Source: Candidatus Amesbacteria bacterium RIFCSPLOWO2_01_FULL_49_25
GTDB lineage: Bacteria; Patescibacteriota; Microgenomatia; CAZETR01; Amesbacteraceae
NCBI GenBank assembly: GCA_001773725.1
Contig: MEXP01000010.1
Location: 1-46,337 of the forward strand
DNA: 46,337 nt
Direction of reading: 5' to 3'
The notes below the pieces were generated by a model. That model saw only the letters and a program-made list of their open reading frames with translations. It did no database searches and was not told where the DNA came from. This document shows, piece by piece, positions 1 through 7,046 of the stretch; the stretch's first letter is position 1, and each line of letters begins with the position of its first letter. The position numbers and the translations under genes were made by a program.

Positions 1-282
1 AGCGGCATTTTGCCGGCGGATGCGAACTCTTGCTCGGGGGGAGGGAACGGGTGGAGCAGGGAGAGGATGGGGGTGGAGGCAGATAGGTGGGGGGGGAGAG
101 TAACAAATATATCCAGTATTTCCATAAAACACGGAAACAACGGACAGACAAATCAGGTGGTGTTGGGGACAAACCGGGGGGAAGTGGTGATTTCGGGGGC
201 AAATTTTTATCGGGCGTTTAACTTGCGGGCGCCGGGAATGCTGAGCCTGAAATCATATTTGTTTAATGTTGAGAGAAAGTAG
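1..282 (+). CDS. SpoIID/LytB-like protein, C-terminal fragment
   Basis: The reading frame is open from the window edge to the stop at 280-282, so the 5' part lies outside the window. The visible 93 residues end in a block (VVISGANFYRAFNLRAP, then LKSYLFNV) that resembles the end of SpoIID/LytB domains, where a 'G..(V/I)SG..(F/L)R..LGLRS..F.V' pattern is usual. Such proteins act outside the cell in peptidoglycan remodelling (family knowledge). The GW segment upstream fits the family's usual GW-(S/G)-Q region, though Q is replaced here. Function is inferred from the tail only. Confidence 0.55.
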   Translation, partial: SGILPADANSCSGGGNGWSRERMGVEADRWGGRVTNISSISIKHGNNGQTNQVVLGTNRGEVVISGANFYRAFNLRAPGMLSLKSYLFNVERK

Positions 283-391
283 TAAAATTCTAAGCACTAA
301 ATCCGAAATTCTAAACAAATTCTAAATTCGAACTTTAAAACCAGAAAATTGTTTAGTGTTTAGATATTTTAGAGTTTAGGTTTTTTGGTGT
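283..391. repeat. AT-rich intergenic repeat with inverted arms
   Basis: This AT-rich spacer sits between G-rich genes and is built from variants of 'AAATTCTAAA'. Its ends form an imperfect inverted repeat: CTAAGCACTAAA at 290-301 pairs with TTTAGTGTTTAG at 352-363 with one mismatch. Similar 'TTCTAATTTC' tracts occur inside several genes of this window (see findings). No promoter hexamer at a standard distance from the next start was recognised. Confidence 0.6.
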
Positions 392-1075
392 ATGCCTGAT
401 ATTTATCAAGCAATGGAAGAAGGTAGGATTGAGGAGCCGCCAAGGCCAAGGGAAAAATTGGCGCAGAAGTATGATCCGAAGCCGATGATAAAACAGGTGC
501 TGGAAAAGTGCGGGGAATGGCCGAGGCAGGCGATGATGGGGGCGTATTGCGTGGCTCCAGGAAAGAGATTTATCAATGAGCAGGAAGACGAGGAGATAGT
601 ACTACTGCTGCGGGCGCATCCCATCACCACTATAAAGTGGCTGTTTTGGGCGGGGATATTGCTTATCGTCCCGGTAGCTTTTGAGGCGACAGGAATATTT
701 GGAAGCTGGCCGGCGGGGGTGGTATTGGTGGGGAAAATGCAGTGGTACTTGATGGTGTTTGCTTTTATAATCCATGAATTTTTGAAGTGGTATTACTCGG
801 TGTTTATTGTGACCAATGAGCGGGTGGTGGACATCGATTTTGTTAATTTCTTAACTCGGGTCGTGTCTTACACCAACCTGAACCATATAGAAGAGCCATC
901 GATGGTGGCGGGGGGATTATTTAAGTCGATATTTAGGTATGGTGATGTGTTTGTGGCTACGGCGGCGGAGGGGCAAACGACGGAGGGACGGGGAGTGCCG
1001 TATCCGAATCAGGTAATCAGGATTATTTCTGAGCTTTCCGAAGAATTGGAAATAAGGAGAGAGAGGGGGGAATGA
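392..1075 (+). CDS. Membrane protein with bacterial PH (bPH2/YdbS-like) domain
   Basis: The protein has 227 residues. A soluble N-terminal 70 residues is followed by a hydrophobic hairpin at about 87-130 (IKWLFWAGILLIVPVAFEA and WYLMVFAFIIHEFLKWYY). After it comes a segment typical of YdbS/YdbT-type PH domains: 'YYSVFIVTNERVVDIDF' and 'VVSYTNLNHIEE', then 'GDVFVATAAEG'. Proteins of this kind are membrane-anchored and of unknown role, and they are common in Patescibacteria. The next gene overlaps this one by 4 nt (ATGA), which suggests translational coupling. The ATG at 392 is the first good start after the AT-rich spacer. Confidence 0.7.
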   Translation: MPDIYQAMEEGRIEEPPRPREKLAQKYDPKPMIKQVLEKCGEWPRQAMMGAYCVAPGKRFINEQEDEEIVLLLRAHPITTIKWLFWAGILLIVPVAFEATGIFGSWPAGVVLVGKMQWYLMVFAFIIHEFLKWYYSVFIVTNERVVDIDFVNFLTRVVSYTNLNHIEEPSMVAGGLFKSIFRYGDVFVATAAEGQTTEGRGVPYPNQVIRIISELSEELEIRRERGE

Positions 1076-1296
1076 TGGAGGCATTCCTGACAGGCTTAAG
1101 CGTAGAACTTGTGATGAAATTTTTGATAGTGGGAGGGATGGTAATGTATTGCGGGTTTGGGGTGGTTCTTTTTATGGAGGCTAAGGTGATGGCGGAGACT
1201 TTTGATTCAAGAATAGGAAACCTTGGGAAAATGGCGGCTTTGCTGCATTTGGCTTTGGCTGTGGGGCTGGTGGCTTTGGCGGTGGTGATTTTGTAA
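1072..1296 (+). CDS. Small two-helix membrane protein
   Basis: This 74-residue protein has two predicted membrane helices: about residues 12-36 (VMKFLIVGGMVMYCGFGVVLF) and 53-74 (ALLHLALAVGLVALAVVIL). They are joined by a polar stretch, MAETFDSRIGNLGK. Its start overlaps the stop of the PH-domain gene in an ATGA arrangement, so the two are probably translated together. I do not recognise the family. Small two-helix proteins of this type occur in Patescibacteria beside transport or secretion genes, but nothing here indicates a function. Confidence 0.6.
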   Translation: MMEAFLTGLSVELVMKFLIVGGMVMYCGFGVVLFMEAKVMAETFDSRIGNLGKMAALLHLALAVGLVALAVVIL

Positions 1297-1341
1297 GTGA
1301 ATGGCTCCGGCGCCATGGAATTAAGTTTTTAGCTGTGGATG

Positions 1342-1347
1342 TATACT
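1342..1347 (+). promoter_or_regulatory. -10 element TATACT, leaderless start
   Basis: TATACT ends 6 nt before the ATG at 1354, which places the expected transcription start on the start codon. The preceding bases are TG, as in extended -10 promoters. No Shine-Dalgarno sequence lies in the gap. The same geometry recurs before many genes in the window. Confidence 0.5.
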
Positions 1348-1353
1348 GGAATA

Positions 1354-3105
1354 ATGGAAGTTGGGAAGATATTGGGAGGGGGCGGGGAGGAGATATGGGG
1401 ACAGGTGCATGACTTTGGGGATTTGACGGTGGTGATGACGCTGGCGGGAGGGGCTGAGATGGGACGTGAGGCGCTGACTCGGGTACGGGAGTTGTACCAC
1501 GGTGAGGGAAGTTTGGAGGAGAGAATGAAACGGGCGGCCGGGGTGGTAGTTGAAGAATTTGGCGGGGAGGGTGGATGCGTGGCCCAGGTGGGAGGAAGGG
1601 TGTGTGTGGCGGGAAGCTTGCGAGTTTGGGTGAAAAGGACGGAAGGAAAGGATGGGTGGCTGCCGGCCGGTGACTGTCTGGTGGGAGAGGTGGGAAAGGG
1701 AATGTTGATGATACTGGGGAACAATCCGTTTTGGGAATGTGTGGGAGAGGGAGTGGCGCGGGCGGTGGCTGGCGGAGGGAGGAGTGTAGAGCAGATGGCA
1801 GAGGAGTTGGGGGCAGTGGTGAGGGGAGGAGAGAGGGGAAGGGGGGCAGTGGGAGCAATAATTAAATTTTCAATTTTCAATTTGGATCGAGGGATCCCGC
1901 TTCGTGAGCAGTTAAATCAAAATGCTCAAGTTTCGAATGATGTTAAGGGGTCGCGAATAAGTTGGTGGAAAAGGCTGGGAGGAAATATGCCGAGAATCAG
2001 GACTTATGATTCGAGATCCGGGGGCAATAATAAGAAGAGGGTGGTGTGGGCGGGAGTGGGGTTTTTGGTGCTGGCGGCGGCAGTCATTGGCGGGGGAGGA
2101 GTATGGAGAAGGGAGACTGAAAGAAGGCAAAGCGGAGTGGAGGAGAGAATTCTTGAGATACGAGCTAAGTTTGATGAGGCCAAGGCGATGGTGGAGCTAA
2201 ATCCGGTGAGGGCAAGGGAACTGGTGCAAGAAGTGGCCTCGGGACTAAAGGCTTTGGATGTGAAAGAAGAAAAAGATGCGAGGATCGAAGAGATTGAGAG
2301 TGAGCTGGAGAGAGTGAGGGAAGAGGCGATGGGGGTGCGGCGAGTGGAAGCCCGAGAAGTAGTGGACTTGGGATTGGTGAGAGAAGGAATGAAGGGGGCG
2401 AGGATGGTTAAGGGCGAGGAGGGGGAACTGGTGGTACTGGATAGCGAGGAGGGGCGGGTGATAGCCGTAAGTTTGAAGCAAAACAACGGTAAAGTTATTG
2501 CGCAAGCGGAGGGGGGAAAGCTGACAGCTTTTTACCCAGAAAAGACGGTTGTGTTGACCGAGGCGGGGGTGGTGCAAACATCGAATTCTAAGCTGCAAGT
2601 TCCAACTGACAGTGAGTGGGGAGGCATTGTGGATATGGAGATATGGGCGGGAAACATTTATTTGCTGGACGGGCAGAAACAACAAATATGGGTGTATAGA
2701 GGGACTGACAAGGGTTTTGGAAGCAAAAGCGCCTGGCTGGGGGAAGGCCAGGTTTTGGATGGTGAGGCGATGGGGATGACTGTCGATGGAAATATATGGG
2801 TGATGACTAAAGCTCAAGACTCGAGGCTCAAGATTCAAAAGTACAGCCGGGGGGTGGGGCAGGAGTTTGAAGTGACTGGAATGGAGGATTTGGGAGGGAA
2901 CGCAATTTACACCGATGATGCGGCTGAGAAATTGTATGTGCTGGACGAGAGGGGCGGGAGGGTGGTGGTAATTGGAAAGACCGGGGGATACGACGGACAG
3001 TATGTGGTAGAGCAAGCAAAAGAGGCGACGGATATAGTGGCGGATGAGGGCGGGGGCAAGATTTATTTGCTGGCAGGAAGTAAGATATGGGAGATACAAC
3101 TTTAA
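1354..3105 (+). CDS. PP2C-like / coiled-coil / beta-propeller membrane protein
   Basis: This protein has about 583 residues. The N-terminal 170 have a PP2C-like flavour (GQVHDFGDLTVVMTLAGG near the start, later GDCLVGEVGKGMLMILGNNPFW), but clear metal-binding aspartates are not all visible. A linker rich in N and Q, encoded by an AT-rich tract (1858-1945), precedes a membrane helix at about 229-249. Then comes a charged coiled coil (about 250-330) and a C-terminal half with repeated 'D...G.IYLLD', 'GNIWVMTK' and 'KLYVLDERGG' motifs typical of NHL/beta-propeller blades. An ATG at 1339 is possible, but the one at 1354 fits the -10 element. smpB follows 6 nt downstream, so co-transcription is likely. 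The exact role is unknown. Confidence 0.6.
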   Translation: MEVGKILGGGGEEIWGQVHDFGDLTVVMTLAGGAEMGREALTRVRELYHGEGSLEERMKRAAGVVVEEFGGEGGCVAQVGGRVCVAGSLRVWVKRTEGKDGWLPAGDCLVGEVGKGMLMILGNNPFWECVGEGVARAVAGGGRSVEQMAEELGAVVRGGERGRGAVGAIIKFSIFNLDRGIPLREQLNQNAQVSNDVKGSRISWWKRLGGNMPRIRTYDSRSGGNNKKRVVWAGVGFLVLAAAVIGGGGVWRRETERRQSGVEERILEIRAKFDEAKAMVELNPVRARELVQEVASGLKALDVKEEKDARIEEIESELERVREEAMGVRRVEAREVVDLGLVREGMKGARMVKGEEGELVVLDSEEGRVIAVSLKQNNGKVIAQAEGGKLTAFYPEKTVVLTEAGVVQTSNSKLQVPTDSEWGGIVDMEIWAGNIYLLDGQKQQIWVYRGTDKGFGSKSAWLGEGQVLDGEAMGMTVDGNIWVMTKAQDSRLKIQKYSRGVGQEFEVTGMEDLGGNAIYTDDAAEKLYVLDERGGRVVVIGKTGGYDGQYVVEQAKEATDIVADEGGGKIYLLAGSKIWEIQL

Positions 3106-3111
3106 TTTACA

Positions 3112-3555
3112 ATGAGAGTTGAGAACCGGAAAGCACGTTTTGACTATGAAATTAAGGACAGGATTGAGGCGGGAGTACAACTTACGGGGCCGGAAGTAAA
3201 AGCGGCAAAGCTGGGACAAGTGGAATTTGGAAGTGCGCACGCGAAGATTGGGCCGTCTAAATTTAGAGGACAGCATGAAGTGTGGTTAGCAGGGATGCAG
3301 ATTTTTCCGTATAAGCACGCCGACAATGCAAATTACGACTCGATGCGGACGAGAAAATTACTCCTGCATCAGAAAGAGATTTTGGGATTGCAAACCAAGA
3401 TGAAGTCGGGCGGGCTGACCTTGATCCCGACGGCGATTTATACCAAATCCGGTTTGGTAAAAATCGAGCTAGGATTAGCCCGGGGGAAGAGGAAGTATGA
3501 GAAGAGAGAGGTGATAAAAGAGCGGGAGAGTAGAAGAGCAGGAGAGTGGAAGTAG
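3112..3555 (+). CDS. smpB: SsrA-binding protein SmpB
   Basis: SmpB binds tmRNA and brings it to stalled ribosomes for trans-translation. The 147-residue length and motifs are typical: NRKARFDYEI at the start, GVQLTGPEVKAAKLG, then FPYKHA, RKLLLHQKEI and the basic C-terminal GLARGKRKYEKRE tail that enters the decoding centre. The stop codon (3553-3555) is directly followed by a copy of the tmRNA 3' end. The ancestral locus therefore had smpB and ssrA convergent, with only 2 nt between the stop codon and the tmRNA 3' end. An integrated element now separates them by 5 kb. Confidence 0.97.
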   Translation: MRVENRKARFDYEIKDRIEAGVQLTGPEVKAAKLGQVEFGSAHAKIGPSKFRGQHEVWLAGMQIFPYKHADNANYDSMRTRKLLLHQKEILGLQTKMKSGGLTLIPTAIYTKSGLVKIELGLARGKRKYEKREVIKERESRRAGEWK

Positions 3556-3572
3556 TTTGGTGGAGATGGGGG
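3555..3572 (+). repeat. attL direct repeat (18 bp)
   Basis: GTTTGGTGGAGATGGGGG matches 8544-8561 exactly. Identity ends at 3573 (T here, G at 8562) and before 3555 (A here, C at 8543). The first base is the last base of the smpB stop codon. The remainder copies the tmRNA 3' end. Confidence 0.9.
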
Positions 3573-3574
3573 TT

Positions 3575-4303
3575 CTAGACTACATTTACCCGGTTGAATA
3601 GGTCTCGGCTTTGTTTGTCCGCGATATACATGGTTAGGCCAAACTCTGTGCAGACCGTTTTATTAAACTCGACTACACTGCTCATGGAGTAGGCAGTACC
3701 GCTCTGCAGGAATTCTTCCTCGCATGTTTTTACCCTAGCGTTTACCTGAGCAGGTTTTAGATTGTTTGGGGTGGCCGAAGTTTTGAGAATCAACAGTTTA
3801 TTTTCATCACCCCAAGTTATCATCATGAATTGCTGGTTGGGGCCGGAAAGGAGGGTACGATAGTCTTGGCCGCTTAGGCCGTGGGATAGTTCTCTACCTG
3901 TGGCGGTGGGGTGGGTGTGTACGCTGCCGATTAATCTCTGGTGGGGTTCTCTTCCTGGTGCCTTTTTAACATCAAGTCTCACGCTGTCACCAGAACCTCG
4001 AGTTATCCTGCCCATGACGAGACTTTTTTTCTCCGTATCCGCAAAAACTGGCTGGGCGTGCTCATCTTGTCCTTGTGTCGTTTTGGCTACTAATCCATCA
4101 ACAAAAGGCCGCAATCCTTGTAAATGGATCGATTCAGGCCTGTTGGGAGCCGGGATCGCTTGACCTCCTCCCACAATTCCCAAAGCGACCATGACCCGTT
4201 TGAATCGGCCGTAGTCCCAGTTTCGAGGTTCTGTCAACTCTTTCAGGATCTGGGCGTCTTTGGGGTGAATTCTGCCCAGGTATATCTCGTCGTCTCCGAA
4301 CAT
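3575..4303 (-). CDS. JAMM/MPN-like putative metalloprotease, element cargo
   Basis: This 242-residue protein lies at the left end of the element. A block in the middle reads IGSVHTHPTATGRELSHGLS followed by GQDYRTLL, and then FMMITWGDENKLLILKTS. This resembles the JAMM zinc motif (H-S/T-H-P...S-x-x-D) of JAB/MPN/RadC-like proteins, but the spacing between the HTH and SxxD parts is 12 residues rather than 7. A glutamate upstream (EKKSLVMGRI) could be the general base. Family members cleave isopeptide bonds or act in DNA metabolism. Start ATG at 4303 has GGGAG just upstream. The N-terminal 80 residues (MFGDDEIYLGRIHPKDAQIL) are unlike known families to my eye. Confidence 0.5.
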   Translation of the reverse strand: MFGDDEIYLGRIHPKDAQILKELTEPRNWDYGRFKRVMVALGIVGGGQAIPAPNRPESIHLQGLRPFVDGLVAKTTQGQDEHAQPVFADTEKKSLVMGRITRGSGDSVRLDVKKAPGREPHQRLIGSVHTHPTATGRELSHGLSGQDYRTLLSGPNQQFMMITWGDENKLLILKTSATPNNLKPAQVNARVKTCEEEFLQSGTAYSMSSVVEFNKTVCTEFGLTMYIADKQSRDLFNRVNVV

Positions 4304-4511
4304 ACTCCCAAATTCTATCTTCTCCCGGACTTTTAGGCAAAAGCCAATTTAGAGATATGGCTTCCAGGACAGAAATCTTAAAGTATGTTGCGGTTCCACT
4401 TCGCTAAGGGCTACGTTATGGGCACTCTTCGCAATTGTTTAAAAGGTCTGATAGAGGAGTGTGGCTGTGCCACTTCGAAGCCTGAGCTGAAAGCGAAGGC
4501 GAAGAGTGGAG

Positions 4512-4631
4512 ATGCTGGAGAATAATTGGAACCAAGTGGTGGATTACCTCTTTCGCTGGTATTCAGTCCTAAATCAGAGCCAGAAGAGGCGGGAACTGAG
4601 GCTAAATTGGCAGCTTAACCCTGTTTATTAA
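4512..4631 (+). CDS. Possible 39-residue ORF
   Basis: An ATG frame of 39 residues (starting MLENNWNQVVDYLFRWYS, ending QLNPVY) is rich in W, Y, N and R and contains NQSQKRRELRLNW. A weak resemblance to the next short frame (DNRRRELFTSYYF) suggests a common origin. GTGGAG abuts the start codon too closely for a normal ribosome site. It may be noise. Confidence 0.2.
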   Translation: MLENNWNQVVDYLFRWYSVLNQSQKRRELRLNWQLNPVY

Positions 4632-4701
4632 GACACATATTGTTATATGAAACATGGTAGACAGGGGGAATTAAAATTGTTAGTCAGTATTGATTGGTAA
4701 A

Positions 4702-4715
4702 AACAAGCGCTTGTT
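4702..4715. repeat. Perfect 14-bp palindrome
   Basis: AACAAGCGCTTGTT reads the same on both strands. It lies in the noncoding part of the element, upstream of the doubtful frame at 4785. It could be an operator or a recombination/replication site of the element. No T-tract follows, so an intrinsic terminator is unlikely. Confidence 0.6.
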
Positions 4716-4784
4716 GAGTATTATAGGTCTTATAGCATCTATTTAGATATGTTTAGATTTTATGGGTGGTGGACTTAATGTTTT

Positions 4785-4970
4785 TTGGTGTTTTCGTGGC
4801 TAGTTTACTGGATGAGTAGTAGGCTGGACAATAGGAGAAGAGAGTTGTTTACGTCTTATTATTTTGAGATTTTGGCTAACCATATGCCATCCCCTGTGGC
4901 AAAAGGATGGTGGGTACCAGAAGAACCAAGGAAAGGGCGGAAAGTGGCCGATGTATCGTTAGTTGGTTAG
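4785..4970 (+). CDS. Possible short ORF, unknown
   Basis: The frame encodes up to 61 residues from a TTG, or 52 from the ATG at 4812. It begins with a hydrophobic patch (FSWLVYWM), continues RLDNRRRELFTSYYFEILANH and ends in a charged, glycine-containing tail. The 3' end overlaps the opposing gene's stop by 4 nt. There is no clear ribosome site. Its coding status is doubtful, and no family is recognised. Confidence 0.22.
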   Translation: MVFSWLVYWMSSRLDNRRRELFTSYYFEILANHMPSPVAKGWWVPEEPRKGRKVADVSLVG

Positions 4971-5578
4971 TTTGCAGCCCGAACCTTATCTCTAGTTTCG
5001 TGTACTCTCACGACTTGAGGAACTTCGTCAAAATTTGTTCTATTGGTTAGTGTCCAATACCTGGCTTGCTGTTCTTTGGCGTGCAGCTCAACTAGTCTTG
5101 GATGGATGACATCAGCTTTTTCTCTTGGTGTGGACAAGTCACGGCCTCCAGCCATAGATAATAAATCTTCTTCTACTTTGACCTTGGCTACTTCTGTTAC
5201 GGCAATATTACTGGCTACGTCACCTGATTGATTCCTTAATCCAGCGTCACATGCTTTCTGAATTAACTGCCTCTTTTCTTCCAGGTTAGGGTCAGCTTTG
5301 TCTGTGTCGTTTCCATCAATCCAAACACTCCACTTACCTTCGGTTCCCCAGATTTGAACTTTTCTGCCTGCAGCAAAGCGAGCTTCTCCTGCTATTTTGG
5401 CTAATTTTCCTTCTTCAGTAGGCGGTTCTGGCTCTCCTTTGAAAAGGATACCTACGCAATCGGAGGCTAATTTTAAGGCTCTCTCACCAGCTTGGGCTGT
5501 GCCATCTTTCCTTAGACTTGATAACTCACGAACACTGCTTTCCAGGGCAATATTTTCTGTTTCTGTTTCTCCAGCCAT
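4967..5578 (-). CDS. Hypothetical protein of the ssrA element
   Basis: The predicted product has 203 residues and is acidic and hydrophilic, with no membrane segment or signal peptide. The N-terminus (MAGETETENIALESSVRELS) and middle (AGRKVQIWGTEGKWSVWIDG) are distinctive, with a long helical region after residue 95. I recognise no family. It starts 4 nt after the stop of the upstream 5583-6143 gene, and the two are almost certainly in one minus-strand operon. Location inside the element marks it as cargo or a mobility accessory factor. Confidence 0.6.
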   Translation of the reverse strand: MAGETETENIALESSVRELSSLRKDGTAQAGERALKLASDCVGILFKGEPEPPTEEGKLAKIAGEARFAAGRKVQIWGTEGKWSVWIDGNDTDKADPNLEEKRQLIQKACDAGLRNQSGDVASNIAVTEVAKVKVEEDLLSMAGGRDLSTPREKADVIHPRLVELHAKEQQARYWTLTNRTNFDEVPQVVRVHETRDKVRAAN

Positions 5579-5582
5579 AAAC

Positions 5583-6143
5583 TTATGATACCACCACTTG
5601 GGTAAAAGTAATAGTTCTGGTCTGATTACGGGTGTCTTTGGGTTCTGGTTTATCGGTTCCTTTAACTTCGCCCAATAATCCCTGAAGCATCACTTGTTGT
5701 TCGTCTGTTTCCACTCCTTCTGGTTTCTTCAAATCCCAGTAATTAGCGTTCTTTTCAGCGACGTAGCGGTATTTGTTGGCAGTTTCTTTGTACCATTGGC
5801 CATTTTCACCCAATAGATAACAGACAGCGTTACCCTTACCCTCTTGGTTGTCCATTTGAGTCATCCAGACTCTTGCGACTGATTTGACTTCGGTGGTTTG
5901 ACCGTTTTCTGCAACTTTGAAGGTTTCACCCTTACCTTCTGCTCCTTCTTTGGTAAACTGGACATCCCATTTTACTTTTCCCATTTTGCCCCAGAACCTG
6001 TCGGGATATTGAGCTTCAAATTCGGTGTTTTTCCCATCATTGTCCTTCTTTTGCAACTGTTGTGATAGATTTCACAGCTGTTCACGTGTGACAGACTTGG
6101 TTTTGTCTACGATTTCGGTTTCTTTTATACCTGTGTCGCTCAT
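5583..6143 (-). pseudogene. Hypothetical element gene with in-frame TGA
   Basis: A continuous frame runs from ATG at 6143 to the TAA at 5583, broken once by TGA at codon 24 (6072-6074). It reads MSDTGIKETEIVDKTKSV..REQL, then stop, then NLSQQLQKKDND. Both sides have the same polar, coiled-coil-like composition, so a single 185-residue protein is the natural reading. Without readthrough only the 157 residues from TTG at 6056 could be made. The product is rich in W, K and E, has no membrane segment, and belongs to no family I recognise. It overlaps nothing, and the 203-residue gene follows after 4 nt. The interruption may be a nonsense mutation, a readthrough site or a sequence error. Confidence 0.5.
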
Positions 6144-6170
6144 ACCTTGGCTAATAATAGCATAATGTCG

Positions 6171-6341
6171 CTATCTTTTAGTACCCTCCTGGTTAATAGG
6201 GGAACTCATTGTTGGCGGCATACTTCGAAAAAATATAACTTGGATGGGTTCTGGAATGGGTGATGTTGCTGCAACTTTATTAGTAGACTCCTTTTGCTTG
6301 AGTTGAGAGGATGAGTTGGTGTGTTTAGGGGAGGATGACAT
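6171..6341 (-). CDS. 56-residue hypothetical protein
   Basis: The frame starts at ATG 6341 and ends TAG 6171. The product opens with a Ser/Lys-rich stretch (MSSSPKHTNSSSQLKQKEST), then VAATSPIPEPIQVIFFRSMPP, and ends QEGTKR. It is first in the minus-strand group of the element and diverges from the regulator at 6421, with the 79-nt intergenic region between. It has no recognised family, and its short length makes the call tentative. The order and even spacing with downstream genes support it. Confidence 0.4.
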   Translation of the reverse strand: MSSSPKHTNSSSQLKQKESTNKVAATSPIPEPIQVIFFRSMPPTMSSPINQEGTKR

Positions 6342-6383
6342 AAATTAAGTTTAACCTAATATGCAAATAGGAAAATTTCCCTG

Positions 6384-6412
6384 TTGACTTATAGTCTTCT
6401 ATGGTCTACCAT
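6384..6412 (+). promoter_or_regulatory. Promoter with operator-like inverted repeat
   Basis: TTGACT (6384-6389), a 17-bp spacer and TACCAT (6407-6412) precede the ATG at 6421 by 8 nt, so the transcript should start at or next to the ATG. The -10 overlaps the inverted repeat ATGGT-CT-ACCAT (6401-6412), which suggests an operator where a repressor would block the polymerase. The nearest candidate is the protein encoded immediately downstream. Confidence 0.6.
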
Positions 6413-6420
6413 GGTTTGGT

Positions 6421-6777
6421 ATGGCTAAACAGAATGACAATGAGAAATATAACTACGCCCTGCTTCGAGGTTGGCGGAGAGACCAATTACAGTTGTTGAA
6501 GGAATTGACCGAAAAACCGCTGATATCGCAAACCATGATTTCTGGAGCAAGTGGGCTTAGGCCTGGGTCTTTTGAAATAGGGGGGAAGATAACGGCATTA
6601 TCCAGAGCAAAATTGATTCAGAAGGCAGGTCGTGACGAAAATGGGCATTTGACTTGGCAATTAAATGAAGAAAGAGTGGATAGAGACCAGTTGAGGAAGT
6701 TTCTAGATTCAATAAATATTGCGTCTGGTTTAGACAAAATAAAAGAAATCCAATCAAAACAAAAAGATAAAAAATAG
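6421..6777 (+). CDS. Small winged-helix-like putative regulator
   Basis: The protein has 118 residues, is basic and soluble. Residues about 18-75 have the rhythm of a winged helix: QLQLLKELTEKPLISQTMIS, then GGKITALSRAKLIQKAGRDE and a 'GHLTWQLNEE' beta wing. The C-terminal part is helical and lysine-rich (KIKEIQSKQKDKK). Its promoter carries an inverted repeat over the -10 box, consistent with autoregulation. It is transcribed divergently from the minus-strand cargo genes, so it may control both directions and the downstream recombinase. The function is inferred from position and fold impression only. Confidence 0.5.
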   Translation: MAKQNDNEKYNYALLRGWRRDQLQLLKELTEKPLISQTMISGASGLRPGSFEIGGKITALSRAKLIQKAGRDENGHLTWQLNEERVDRDQLRKFLDSINIASGLDKIKEIQSKQKDKK

Positions 6778-6896
6778 CGTCTTTGTTTCGCATCTACGTT
6801 TAGTTGGTAACTTCTAGCGTAGGCAAGGTGAGCAAAGCCCCAAAAGGGTCAGAGTGATAATTTCGGACGCCATTACAAGCAATTTTGTAGTGGCAA

Positions 6897-7046
6897 ATGA
6901 CCCAAAATATCACAATAAAACAAGCCAGATTAAAGCTGGGCAAGAAAGCTGAAAATATGAGCGATAAGCAAGTCGAGCAGGTGCTAAATTTCCTGTACAC
7001 CCTGTGTGGGCGGATTGTTGACACTTTAGAGGGGAGGATTAAATGA
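6897..7046 (+). CDS. 49-residue helical protein coupled to the recombinase
   Basis: The frame starts ATG 6897 and ends TGA 7044-7046. It overlaps the recombinase start in an ATGA arrangement, a classic sign of translational coupling. The product (MTQNITIKQARLKLGKKAEN at the start, then QVEQVLNFLYTLCGRIVDTL) is predicted to be all helix with amphipathic periodicity. Possible roles are a recombination directionality factor or a partner of the recombinase, but this is speculation from position. No ribosome site was seen. Confidence 0.55.
   Translation: MTQNITIKQARLKLGKKAENMSDKQVEQVLNFLYTLCGRIVDTLEGRIK

Larger units (their letters stand above)
4304..4966. other. Gene-poor stretch within the element
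   Basis: No well-supported gene was found over about 660 bases. Two short + strand frames (4512-4631 and 4785-4970) are listed separately at low confidence. A perfect 14-bp palindrome is at 4702-4715. The stretch also has two related segments containing 'CCACTTCG' (near 4397 and 4470). It could hold regulatory or recombination sites, but nothing decisive is visible. Confidence 0.4.

Noticed and set aside
2245-3276. A 343-residue frame on the minus strand opposite the propeller protein
   Set aside because: It is the reverse of a G-rich coding gene, has Pro/Leu/His-rich random composition, and runs across the smpB start.
7043-7046. TGA as a sense codon throughout the element
   Set aside because: The 49-residue gene ends in TGA in a coupled ATGA overlap with the recombinase, and host genes also stop at TGA, so one in-frame TGA is better explained locally.
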